Below are positions 45,953 to 53,866 of a stretch of DNA of 64,000 nucleotides, piece by piece. Location of the stretch: contig NZ_CP042912.1 in the NCBI RefSeq assembly GCF_008087665.1, positions 744,001 to 808,000 on the forward strand. The letters are read 5' to 3'. The translations under genes were made by a program, and so were the position numbers. Positions within the stretch are counted from its first letter, which is position 1. Each line of letters begins with the position of its first letter. The notes under the pieces were generated by a model. It saw nothing but the letters and a program-made list of their open reading frames with translations, ran no database searches and was not told the DNA's origin. This stretch comes from Mariniblastus fucicola (GTDB lineage: Bacteria; Planctomycetota; Planctomycetia; Pirellulales; Pirellulaceae).

Positions 45953-46645
45953 CTAGCTCGGCACGTGCAACGCGTCGCAGAGAAAGGTTACCAGTGGTTT
46001 GGCGCGTTTGAAACGATCGATGGTCAGGTCAACAATTTCAGGTGACTTCATGTCAGCAGCTTTCAATTGCGTCACCGCGATGAAGTCCTTGCGTTTCAGA
46101 TCCTCGATCAGTTTATGCTCTGGATCGAAATCTCGCGGAGGCCGTTTCAGCGTGTCGCCGCTGAGTTCAAAGCATTCTTTGAACTTCTTGCCGCCTTTGG
46201 CACGTTTCCATCTCACGTCATACTCCACGATCGCGGTGCGAATCTGTTTCAGCGGTTCGCGATCCGGATGCCAGATGCCGGCGCCGAGGAAAACTTCCGT
46301 TGGCGAATAGTGAAAATAGAACCCGGGAGCATGTACGTTCTTGCCCATCTCGTGGCGAAAGTGAATTCCAAGGTTCGTCTTGTATGGCTGTTTGTTTTTC
46401 GAGAACCGCGTGTCGCGATAGATCCGCATTAGTGAACCGCCGCTGCGTTTGGCGACCGCCGTGAAGTATGGCGAGACTTTCTTTAGCTTTGGTTCGATCG
46501 CGGTGATGAAGGCCAGGGCAGGATCGACTACGTGGTCAAGGTAGCGGTCCTTGTTTGCGTTAAACCAGTCACGTTCGTTGTTCTTGACCAACTCTTTGTA
46601 GAACTTGAAAAACCCGGGTGGGAATCCATTAAACGTATCAGCCAT
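45953..46645 (-). CDS. DUF2461 (TIGR02453-type) protein
   Basis: A 230-residue protein of unknown activity that I recognise by the N-terminus (FPPGFFKFYKELVKNNERDW, then FNANKDRY) and the core RIYRDTRFSKNKQPYKTNLG. The family is widespread in bacteria and fungi, with no proven reaction. There is no signal peptide. The ATG at 46645 follows an AAAGGTAG site. It lies 10 bases downstream of the helix-hairpin-helix gene on the same strand and is probably co-transcribed with it. Confidence 0.9.
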   Translation of the reverse strand: MADTFNGFPPGFFKFYKELVKNNERDWFNANKDRYLDHVVDPALAFITAIEPKLKKVSPYFTAVAKRSGGSLMRIYRDTRFSKNKQPYKTNLGIHFRHEMGKNVHAPGFYFHYSPTEVFLGAGIWHPDREPLKQIRTAIVEYDVRWKRAKGGKKFKECFELSGDTLKRPPRDFDPEHKLIEDLKRKDFIAVTQLKAADMKSPEIVDLTIDRFKRAKPLVTFLCDALHVPS

Positions 46646-46655
46646 TCAGCTACCT

Positions 46656-47075
46656 TTATTGAGTGACGTCGTCCAAAGACTCAAAATGCAAAAACGGGCG
46701 TACCTTTTCCAGCAACCCGTTCGAAACACCAGGAACGTTGGCCAACGCATCGATGGATTCAAACGGGCCATGTTCGTCTCGCCATTGCGTGATGGCCGTC
46801 GCGGTTTTGGGGCCGATCCCGGGAAGACACTCGAACTCATATTTGGTGGCTGAATTAACTTCTACTAGAAACTGAGCCGATTGTTGTTGAGCCTGATCAA
46901 TGTCGATCAGATCGATTCCGCGTGCCGTCGCCAGATACCATCCACATCCCAGGACAACCACCAGCCAAGCCAGGGAAAATGCGGTCTGGTCAGCGTTTCT
47001 CAGGAACAGGGCGCCCCAATTCGAAGCACGCTGGGACGGCTGATTTTCGGCAGATTTGGGCGGAGTTGAGTTCAC
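46656..47075 (-). CDS. membrane-anchored helix-hairpin-helix protein (ComEA-like)
   Basis: A 139-residue protein with one transmembrane segment (TAFSLAWLVVVLGCGWYLAT) and a C-terminal helix-hairpin-helix pair (VNSATKYEFECLPGIGPKTA, then TAITQWRDEHGPFESIDALA). The layout matches ComEA, the DNA receptor of natural competence, although other membrane HhH proteins exist. The start is probably the GTG at 47075, and no ribosome site is obvious. No other competence gene is nearby, so a competence role is only possible. Confidence 0.85.
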   Translation of the reverse strand: MNSTPPKSAENQPSQRASNWGALFLRNADQTAFSLAWLVVVLGCGWYLATARGIDLIDIDQAQQQSAQFLVEVNSATKYEFECLPGIGPKTATAITQWRDEHGPFESIDALANVPGVSNGLLEKVRPFLHFESLDDVTQ

Positions 47076-47234
47076 AGCGGGATTTTATTTGATTTCAGGC
47101 CCATCTAAACGCCTGAACTGGCGTTTTTTCCCGGAATGGTCGATAAAACGCAGAAGTAATGTCTTGAGCCAGTTCGCTTCAATGCGTACACTCATCCGTC
47201 CTGAATCACAGAAACCTCAGCAAAAATCAATCCG

Positions 47235-47438
47235 ATGACAATCGACAAAAGCCTGAAAATCAAAGCTGGATCCGCGAAAATGCGAAACGTGATGACACGT
47301 GCGGAGCGATTGGCGAAACTGATCGATACTGACCGCTGGAGCGAAGGTGATCCGGTTTACGGCATGCCGAAAGTTCGCGTTCAAAAGATCTCGCTGAAGA
47401 AAAAGAAGAAGGTCAAAAAGGCCGAAGACGAGAAGTAA
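47235..47438 (+). CDS. small basic protein (TIGR04137-like)
   Basis: A 67-residue, strongly basic protein starting MTIDKSLKIKAGSAKMRNV. It continues MTRAERLAKLIDTDRWSEGD and VYGMPKVRVQKISLKKKKK. I recognise the pattern of the small basic protein family shared by Planctomycetes, Verrucomicrobia and Chlamydiae, thought to be tied to RNA or the ribosome but not characterised. A hairpin terminator follows about 60 bases later, so it is its own transcription unit. Confidence 0.85.
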   Translation: MTIDKSLKIKAGSAKMRNVMTRAERLAKLIDTDRWSEGDPVYGMPKVRVQKISLKKKKKVKKAEDEK

Positions 47439-47494
47439 TTTGGCTCGATTCATCGAGGCGTTTGCTCCAAATCGCTTCGAAATTTGCTTACGAA

Positions 47495-47517
47495 AAAGCA
47501 CGGTTTTGCCGTGCTTT
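47495..47517 (+). terminator. intrinsic terminator after the small basic protein gene
   Basis: AAAGCACGG and CCGTGCTTT pair as a 9-base stem around TTTTG, ending in a short T run (CTTTCTTG). Confidence 0.8.
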
Positions 47518-47785
47518 CTTGCTGCGCTCTGCGGAACTTCAGCCAGCACATTCTTTAATCGTAAATTTCGCCACTTTTTGAATTGTGTCCTGCCAGAGGG
47601 CTGTATTCTTTGGCAAAATGTGCGGATCAGTCAGGTTGTCGTTCCCTCTTTCGGTTACTGCCTCTGGTCTGTGCGGCGAATTCGAATACTCTGGCCGCTT
47701 AACAACAAAAGTGTTTTGCCTCGTCAACCTTCGAGAGCAGAAAAAAATTTGTGACGGTCACGTCAATCCTATCAGGAGATACCCA
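47518..47785 (+). other. promoter/leader region of the secreted repeat protein
   Basis: There is no gene here. The frame is open in phase with the next gene from 47585, but that part is not signal-peptide-like. The AGGAG site at 47774-47778 fixes the downstream ATG at 47786. I saw no convincing -35/-10 pair. Confidence 0.4.
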
Positions 47786-48424
47786 ATGAAAAAGTTTGTT
47801 TCGTTTTGCGTGGCAGTTGCTGTCGCCGTTTGTGCTGTACCTGCGATGGCTCAGTGCACTTCTTGCGGTGGTGGAGCTCCCGTTTTCAGTCAGCCAGTAA
47901 GCTCGTACGTTCCACAGGCAACTTACTCTGCACCTGTCATGAGCCAGCCAGTTTACAGCGCTCCAATGACTCAGCAAGTTTACAGTGCTCCAGTCATGAG
48001 CCAGCCAGTTTACAACGCACCAGTTTACAGCTCGCCAGTTGTTAGCTCTCCTGTCATGAGCTCACCAGTTGTCAGCTCACCAGCAATTTACTACAGCTCT
48101 CCAGTTGTTAGCAGCGGATGCGGTAGTTGCGGCGGATCGATGGTTGGGACTCCAGTCATGAGCGGCCAAATCATCAGCGGTGGCGTTGTTGGCGGCACAG
48201 TCATCAGCGGTGGACAGAATATCGTTTGGGAAGGCGGAACTGAAATTCAGGGAACGATCGTTTCTGACGTTCTTCTCGAAGACGGCAAAGCAGTTACTGA
48301 AGAAGCAACTGCTGGCGAAAACGCAGTTGACGTTGTCGAGCCTCCTGTCGCTGAAGAAGAAGCAGCAGAAGAGTCGCCAGGCCCGGACACTGACGAAGAA
48401 GAAAGCACTGAAGGCGAAACTTAA
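47786..48424 (+). CDS. secreted low-complexity Val/Pro/Ser-repeat protein
   Basis: A 212-residue protein with a clear Sec signal peptide (MKKFVSFCVAVAVAVCAVPA, then MAQ). It continues with a repeat domain built on PVMSQPVYSAP/PVVSSPVMSSP units. Cys-Gly clusters flank the repeats (CTSCGGG at the start, SGCGSCGGS after). A Gly/Ile segment (SGQIISGGVVGGTVISGG) and a very acidic tail rich in Glu and Asp (EEEAAEESPGPDTDEEESTE) follow. It looks like a cell-wall or matrix structural protein. Cys pairs could cross-link it. An AGGAG ribosome site and a strong terminator suggest high expression. No named family was recognised. Confidence 0.82.
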   Translation: MKKFVSFCVAVAVAVCAVPAMAQCTSCGGGAPVFSQPVSSYVPQATYSAPVMSQPVYSAPMTQQVYSAPVMSQPVYNAPVYSSPVVSSPVMSSPVVSSPAIYYSSPVVSSGCGSCGGSMVGTPVMSGQIISGGVVGGTVISGGQNIVWEGGTEIQGTIVSDVLLEDGKAVTEEATAGENAVDVVEPPVAEEEAAEESPGPDTDEEESTEGET

Positions 48425-48451
48425 TCGTTTCCGGCTTAATCAGTCATTAAG

Positions 48452-48488
48452 TGACCGTCGCTCTTCGGATCGACGGTCATTTTTTTTT
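48452..48488 (+). terminator. strong intrinsic terminator after the secreted repeat protein
   Basis: TGACCGTCG (48452-48460) and CGACGGTCA (48471-48479) form a perfect 9-base stem with a 10-base loop, followed directly by nine T residues. Confidence 0.95.
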
Positions 48489-48627
48489 GGCCCTGCTCCC
48501 GGTCTGGACGATGCTACCATCTGTATGCTGCCTGGACAGGGCACGGCCCATTCTTTCCGGCTCTGCGAGCAGACTCATCGACGCCATGTTGTTGATAACG
48601 ATATTGCAGCGTTTCGAAGCAGATTGT

Positions 48628-51600
48628 TCAATCGTTCTCTGCACCGGAACTCTGTGGCGGTTCCCCGGTCGCAGGATCTTCGACCATGTGCAACACGCGT
48701 TGCGGGAACGGGATCTCGATTCCCTCTCGCACAAACGCCTCATTAATCGCCGAGTTAATCTCGTCCACCAAATGCCAGCGGCGTTTGATCGAAGTCGTGC
48801 AGCAGCGAATTACAAAGTTCAAACTGCTGTCGCCGAACTCTTCAAAAGTGATGACTGCCGCAGGCTCCTTGAGAACATCCGGATGGCGATCAACGATCTT
48901 GGTGATGATTTCACGAACCTTGCCAACGTCTGTTCCGTAAGCCACCCCAACCTTCAAAGCGATCCTGTTGATAACACTCGACAGCGTCCAATTCAGAAGC
49001 TTTCCCGAAATCAAATCCTTGTTCGGAACGACCAGCTCCTGATTGTCCCAGTTCGTCACCGTCGTAGCTCGCATTTGAATCCGTGAAACGACACCTGTTA
49101 CCCCGTCGATTGTTACCACGTCTCCGACACGAACCGGTCTTTCGAGTAACAGGATCAAACCGGAAACGAAGTTCGCGACAATTTCCTGCAAACCAAATCC
49201 GAGGCCAACGGAAATCGCAGCGACCAACCAGCTGTAATTGGACCATGGGATTTTCAGATAACCGAGCGCGACAATCACACCGACAACCAACAGAATATAT
49301 CGAAAGATCGACGCCACGGCGTATCTCGCACCCGCGTCGAGCGGCAATCGCTGTAGGAGCAACAGCTCCAGCATTCCTGGAATGTTACGCACACAGAAAA
49401 AGGTGATTGCAAACGCGACCAGCGACAGCAGCAGGTCTCGCGCCGTTACCAGTTCGACCGCTGAGCCGACGGTGATCCGCCAAAGCTCCCAGCTGTCGAG
49501 GATTTTTGTGGCCGGCAACAGGTACTGCCAAATCCCCAGCAGGCTAAGTCCGACAACAATCAAAAAGATGACTCCGGTAAGTTCGCGAGCTTGCCTGCTG
49601 ACGTCCGTGATATCCATTCCGGATTCGTTTTGCAGATCGATGTCGAGAGCTTCGCTGGCGATACTAATTCCGCTTTCGGCCTGTTTTTCCGCTGCAGCGA
49701 TTGCGGCTTTTCGTTGCTGAATCAGTTGTTCGAATCGCAGGTTCCTGCGGCGGACCAGAAAAAATCGCATTGCCAATCCGAACACGATCACCGTCCAGAT
49801 CAGCAACTGAATGGACTGCAGCAAACTGGCGCCGATCTTGTACACGGACTCGTAGTAGCCCAGGACCGCGAACAGGAACAGCAACACCAGGCCGATAATG
49901 ACGGCCACGAAAACCAGCGATCGAAATCGGCTGACCGTTGCGTCGAAGCCAGACATTTCTGGATCGAAGGATGCTCCTCCGGGGCGGAAGACCGAAAAGA
50001 TTCGCAACGTGAACACGATGCTGACGGCCAGCAGAACCAGCACTGCCGCGCGGCCAAGCCGGTTGTACTCGTTTTCGTTTGATGATTCGATCGCAACGAT
50101 GATGAACAGGACTGGCAGTCCAATGGCCATGAACCAGCCCGAATGTTTTCTGACCGCGACACGGAATCCTTCGGTCCATGAAAAGTGATTTTGGGCCAAG
50201 CCTTCGTTGCGGCAAACGCAACGCATCAATTCCAACGTGATAGCGATCAGGGTGGTTACCGTCAGGGCTCGGCCGATCGACCAGGAAAAGTTACTTTCAT
50301 TCTGCGTTGTCATCAGCCAACCGAGCGCCAGCCCGATCGCGGGCCAGAAAAACGTCAGAACGGCCGTTTGCAGAAAAGCTGAAAGCGTGGGGCCGAACTC
50401 GCGGCATCCGCGTTTGGCAGCGATTGAGCCCAGCCGTTTGATTTCGCTGCGAGAGCGAGGTTGCAACAGCGCAAGCCCCAAGAGTCCCAGTGCAATTAAA
50501 GTGACGCTGGGCGAATTGTCTCTGGATCCCTTTGAGATCGCAGCCGCGACGGATCGCCAGTTGTCTGGTTTGGCAAACCAGTCGAATGCCTTTTGAATCC
50601 CAATCAGGTCCGTGAACTCGCCCTTTTCATTGCGGTGCCCAATCGCCGGTTCTGAACGCACCCAGAGTATTCGCTCGTCAAGAAAGTCGGCGAACTGCTG
50701 GCTTTGGTTGGCATACTGCGACTGCAACGATTTGACTTCGATCAGGTCGTGTAGTAGATCGGTTTCTGCGTCTTCGAGTTTTTCCAGAATACGACGCCGT
50801 GCGGTCAACAGTTCTGTCGCAGTACTTGCAAGGTTCTCGCGAATTTCGACGGGCACGTTGGCGGCATCGAAAGCCTGCGTCAAAGCCATCGGCATGTCCG
50901 AAAGATCCGCGCGTTCGTCCTGAAAACGGAACTTGTTCAGCTGCACCGACTGGAGCTGGCTGGCAACGTCTTTGTTTTGAAACGGAGTCTGCTGGTTGAT
51001 CAGGTTAACTTTGTCTCGCCGCAGCATCGCTCCAACTTCGTAGTTGAGCCCGATTGCATCCACGCGAGACTTCATCGTCTCCAGTTCGGCTTCGACTTTT
51101 TGAACAGCAATCTGACCTTCGCTACGCAACGCCTTGATGGCTTGCAGTTCGTCTGTTTCCTTTGCCAGTCGCTGCGCAAGCTGAAGGTTGTACTCCGCGA
51201 TCGGTTTCAATGGCGAATTAAGATTATTGGTGACCGCCTGTTCAGCTTCCTGACGCATATCCTGCGTTTCTTTTTCGCGGATCCGACCAATTGCATCAAC
51301 GATGACTTTGAGATTTGAGTTAACCCGTTCGAGTTGCCTCGCCGCGAAAGACTTTTGCAAGGAAAGGATTCCCGAGGTGGCCTCGTAGACATCCCGTTCC
51401 ACCCGGTACAGCTCCAGGCGTTGCTCCAGATTCTGTTTCTCCGCACGGAGCTCAACCATTCGACCACGCGTCAGCAGTGGGTTGTCAGCGTCGGGAGCTT
51501 CGGTCGCCAACTGAACCCGGACTTCCGCCAGCCGATTCTGAGCATCATTTTCGAGGGTCGGAAGTTCCAGCAACCGCGCCCGACGCCTCGCAGGTTCCTC

Positions 51601-52131
51601 GGTCGCAAGTTTGAGCTGTTGCTGAACCGTTTCTGCATCGTTCTCAAGTCCAAGTTTTTGCTGTTCAAGCTCCGCAAGACTGCCATTCGGTCGCTGGACT
51701 ACATTTCCGGTGGCGTCCAGCTCGTCGATTTTTGATCGAAGTTCTTCGCGTGTCTCGACGACACTCTGCGACTTGAGTCGATACTCGGCGGCTTCCGCGG
51801 CGTCCGTGTTCGCCAGCGCCAGATACTGCCTCGCGGCGACGTAGTGTTTGACGATCGCGCCTTTATCCAGTTCGTCCAGTTCGGCCTTTTCAACCTTGGC
51901 CAACTCTTCGTCGATCATCTGCATCGTGATCAGATCACGCTTGCCGGCCGGCGCGTTCGCGGCATCTGCCGGCGGATCTTGCGGGTCCTGTTGCGATTCG
52001 TTTTCGACAGGACTTCGCCGCGACGATTCCAGCTGTATGGATTGACTCGGGGCGGCGGTTGACGACAGCATGGTGCTGGTCAGCATCAACAGCAGGCTGG
52101 TTACGCGCCGGAATTTTGATCGAATGAACAA
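48628..52131 (-). CDS. giant MscS-family mechanosensitive channel (MscK-like)
   Basis: A 1,167-residue channel of the large MscK/MscM type. A signal-like N-terminus (FRRVTSLLLMLTSTMLSS) leads into a long periplasmic coiled-coil domain of about 500 residues. Roughly ten membrane helices follow. The C-terminal MscS core has the pore-lining helix (VGLGFGLQEIVANFVSGLIL) and the beta domain (RPVRVGDVVTIDGVTGVVSR, TTVTNWDNQELVVPNKDLIS). It protects cells from sudden osmotic downshift. The listed start is a TTG that gives the signal peptide. A later ATG (codon 16) would remove its basic end. It is read together with or just after the glycosyltransferase gene, 72 bases upstream. Confidence 0.94.
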   Translation of the reverse strand: MFIRSKFRRVTSLLLMLTSTMLSSTAAPSQSIQLESSRRSPVENESQQDPQDPPADAANAPAGKRDLITMQMIDEELAKVEKAELDELDKGAIVKHYVAARQYLALANTDAAEAAEYRLKSQSVVETREELRSKIDELDATGNVVQRPNGSLAELEQQKLGLENDAETVQQQLKLATEEPARRRARLLELPTLENDAQNRLAEVRVQLATEAPDADNPLLTRGRMVELRAEKQNLEQRLELYRVERDVYEATSGILSLQKSFAARQLERVNSNLKVIVDAIGRIREKETQDMRQEAEQAVTNNLNSPLKPIAEYNLQLAQRLAKETDELQAIKALRSEGQIAVQKVEAELETMKSRVDAIGLNYEVGAMLRRDKVNLINQQTPFQNKDVASQLQSVQLNKFRFQDERADLSDMPMALTQAFDAANVPVEIRENLASTATELLTARRRILEKLEDAETDLLHDLIEVKSLQSQYANQSQQFADFLDERILWVRSEPAIGHRNEKGEFTDLIGIQKAFDWFAKPDNWRSVAAAISKGSRDNSPSVTLIALGLLGLALLQPRSRSEIKRLGSIAAKRGCREFGPTLSAFLQTAVLTFFWPAIGLALGWLMTTQNESNFSWSIGRALTVTTLIAITLELMRCVCRNEGLAQNHFSWTEGFRVAVRKHSGWFMAIGLPVLFIIVAIESSNENEYNRLGRAAVLVLLAVSIVFTLRIFSVFRPGGASFDPEMSGFDATVSRFRSLVFVAVIIGLVLLFLFAVLGYYESVYKIGASLLQSIQLLIWTVIVFGLAMRFFLVRRRNLRFEQLIQQRKAAIAAAEKQAESGISIASEALDIDLQNESGMDITDVSRQARELTGVIFLIVVGLSLLGIWQYLLPATKILDSWELWRITVGSAVELVTARDLLLSLVAFAITFFCVRNIPGMLELLLLQRLPLDAGARYAVASIFRYILLVVGVIVALGYLKIPWSNYSWLVAAISVGLGFGLQEIVANFVSGLILLLERPVRVGDVVTIDGVTGVVSRIQMRATTVTNWDNQELVVPNKDLISGKLLNWTLSSVINRIALKVGVAYGTDVGKVREIITKIVDRHPDVLKEPAAVITFEEFGDSSLNFVIRCCTTSIKRRWHLVDEINSAINEAFVREGIEIPFPQRVLHMVEDPATGEPPQSSGAEND

Positions 52132-52203
52132 GCGACTGCCTAACTGCGTTTCGTGTTGGTCAGGCCGCAGTTTAGAGCATTTGGCAATGCCAGCGAAGAC
52201 GAA

Positions 52204-53175
52204 TCACTTGCCCAGTTCGATTGCCTGGCCGGCCGCGAGCGAGCTTTCGAGCATCAGCGAAACCCATTGTTCCGACGGTGCGAACTGTCGCTTGAATCGA
52301 TATGCCGCGAACTTCCGAAACGATCGCCATTTGAGTCCGCCGACGCTGTCGCTCCAGGCTTCTCCTTTGGCGGCCAACGCCCTGCCCTGACCGACGAAAT
52401 ACTCGCGTACATACAATTCAGTCGTGCGAGACCGGTCGATGAAGTGTCGGACGGTCGCGGCAGGAACCCAGCTACCATCGTAACCCGCGACGATCACGCG
52501 ACGCATCATCTCAAGTTCGTCTTCGCCGTTGACTTGTTGGCCCCGACGGCCAAGCGTGGCATCGAAAGGAAAGCACTTTTGTACCTCCGTCCGGATCGCA
52601 AAGTTCGCTCCATAAGGCAGCCGGTCTTTGGTCAACGGCAACGGTTCGTCGCCAAGGTCGCGGGCCGCGAAACAGCCTTTGAGCTTGTCCCAGTTTTCGG
52701 TGATCCATGGCTCCGGAGTGATCTCAAAATCTGGCTCGATCTTGCCGCCGAAAAAGGCGATGTCCAGATTCGCGTCGGCGAATTCAACGTAGCCCTGGAC
52801 CATGGAGGCATCCAGCAGAACATCGTCGTCGGTCCAGATCAGCAAGTCGCTGTCGATGTGCTCGACGGCTCGATTGCGGGCGTATGTGTGGCCCTGTTGG
52901 TCTTCCGTTAGCAACAGCACGCGATGTCGCTTGGTGAAAGCGTGGTCGTTCGCAAAAGCACGCAGTACGTTTTGCGTGTCGTCCGTGGAGCCATTGTCCA
53001 CGACGATGACTCTCAGTTGAACCTGGTACGGCACGATCAGCCGTTTGATGCTGCCGAGCGTCTTCTCCAGAAGTTCGGCTCGATTCCACGTGCAGATCGC
53101 GATGTCAATTTTTTCGATCGGCGCAAACGGTGGCTGAGGGAGTTCGTGGATCGGTTCTGGCGCGACGGAGATCAT
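52204..53175 (-). CDS. family-2 glycosyltransferase
   Basis: A GT-A-fold glycosyltransferase of 323 residues. The nucleotide-sugar pocket begins IDIAICTWNRAELLEKTLGS. The structural Asp motif is VIVVDNGSTDDTQNV, and the metal-binding DxD region is LLIWTDDDVLLDASM. The acceptor-side acid is in the later NGEDELEMMRRVI segment. There are no membrane helices. It probably builds an envelope polysaccharide, with donor and acceptor unknown. The frame is open to 53271, overlapping the DUF2237 gene. The ATG at 53175 avoids that overlap and fits the family. Confidence 0.9.
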   Translation of the reverse strand: MISVAPEPIHELPQPPFAPIEKIDIAICTWNRAELLEKTLGSIKRLIVPYQVQLRVIVVDNGSTDDTQNVLRAFANDHAFTKRHRVLLLTEDQQGHTYARNRAVEHIDSDLLIWTDDDVLLDASMVQGYVEFADANLDIAFFGGKIEPDFEITPEPWITENWDKLKGCFAARDLGDEPLPLTKDRLPYGANFAIRTEVQKCFPFDATLGRRGQQVNGEDELEMMRRVIVAGYDGSWVPAATVRHFIDRSRTTELYVREYFVGQGRALAAKGEAWSDSVGGLKWRSFRKFAAYRFKRQFAPSEQWVSLMLESSLAAGQAIELGK

Positions 53176-53242
53176 GTCGCCATCGTAATCGTTGTGGGCC
53201 GTGCTACAATAGTCTGTGTCAGGCAAACAAAGGGCAGAGAAA

Positions 53243-53614
53243 ATGGCGCTTCCGAAAAACGTTCTGGGCACTGAACTTGAGTGCTGCTGTACGGATCCGA
53301 TGACAGGTTTTTACCGCGATGGCTTTTGCCGAACTGGCATGGGGGATCATGGTGTGCACACGGTTTGCGCGATCATGACGGAGGAGTTTCTGAAGTTCTC
53401 CAAAGAGGCGGGCAATGATTTGTCGACGCCGATGCCGGAGTATAAATTTCCGGGGCTCAAGGCGGGCGACAAGTGGTGTCTTTGTGCGTCGCGTTGGCAG
53501 GAAGCGTACGACGCCGGGATGGCGCCAAATGTTGTCCTGGAGGCCACGCATATGTCGAGTGTCGAGTTTGCGGATCTTGATGCTTTGAAAGAGTTTGCCG
53601 TTGAAGAGTGTTGA
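53243..53614 (+). CDS. DUF2237 protein
   Basis: A 123-residue protein of the DUF2237 family, recognised by MALPKNVLGTELECCCTDPM and TGFYRDGFCRTGMGDHGVHT, then VCAIMTEEFLKFSKEAGNDL, and PGLKAGDKWCLCASRWQEAY. The family is common in marine bacteria and algae and has several conserved Cys, so metal or redox chemistry is possible but not shown. A GGGCAGAG site precedes the ATG. It is divergent from the glycosyltransferase, with 67 bases between the two starts. Confidence 0.93.
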   Translation: MALPKNVLGTELECCCTDPMTGFYRDGFCRTGMGDHGVHTVCAIMTEEFLKFSKEAGNDLSTPMPEYKFPGLKAGDKWCLCASRWQEAYDAGMAPNVVLEATHMSSVEFADLDALKEFAVEEC

Positions 53615-53634
53615 GAGGCTGAGGCCTTGGGAAA

Positions 53635-53662
53635 TACCCGGTACCCGGTACCCGGTACCCGG
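53635..53662 (+). repeat. four tandem copies of a 7-base repeat (TACCCGG)
   Basis: Exact head-to-tail TACCCGG units at 53635, 53642, 53649 and 53656. The unit is nearly palindromic, so it overlaps GGTACC sites. It sits in the gap between the DUF2237 gene and the split-Rad50 operon, 30 bases before a second heptamer array. Confidence 0.95.
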
Positions 53663-53690
53663 CAGCAAATACGCAGTCCTCAGTCCTGAC

Positions 53691-53721
<31 letters not shown>

Positions 53722-53866
53722 AAACCTTGCCAAAACCTGCTTTTCCCCGATAATTTCAACCAATCTCCGCCGCTGGACCAAACGTGTCCATTCCTCGGCG
53801 AAAGATAGAAGGATCGACAGCCCGTAACGTCGCGGGCTTCATTGAAACGCTTCACCAGGCCTTCCA

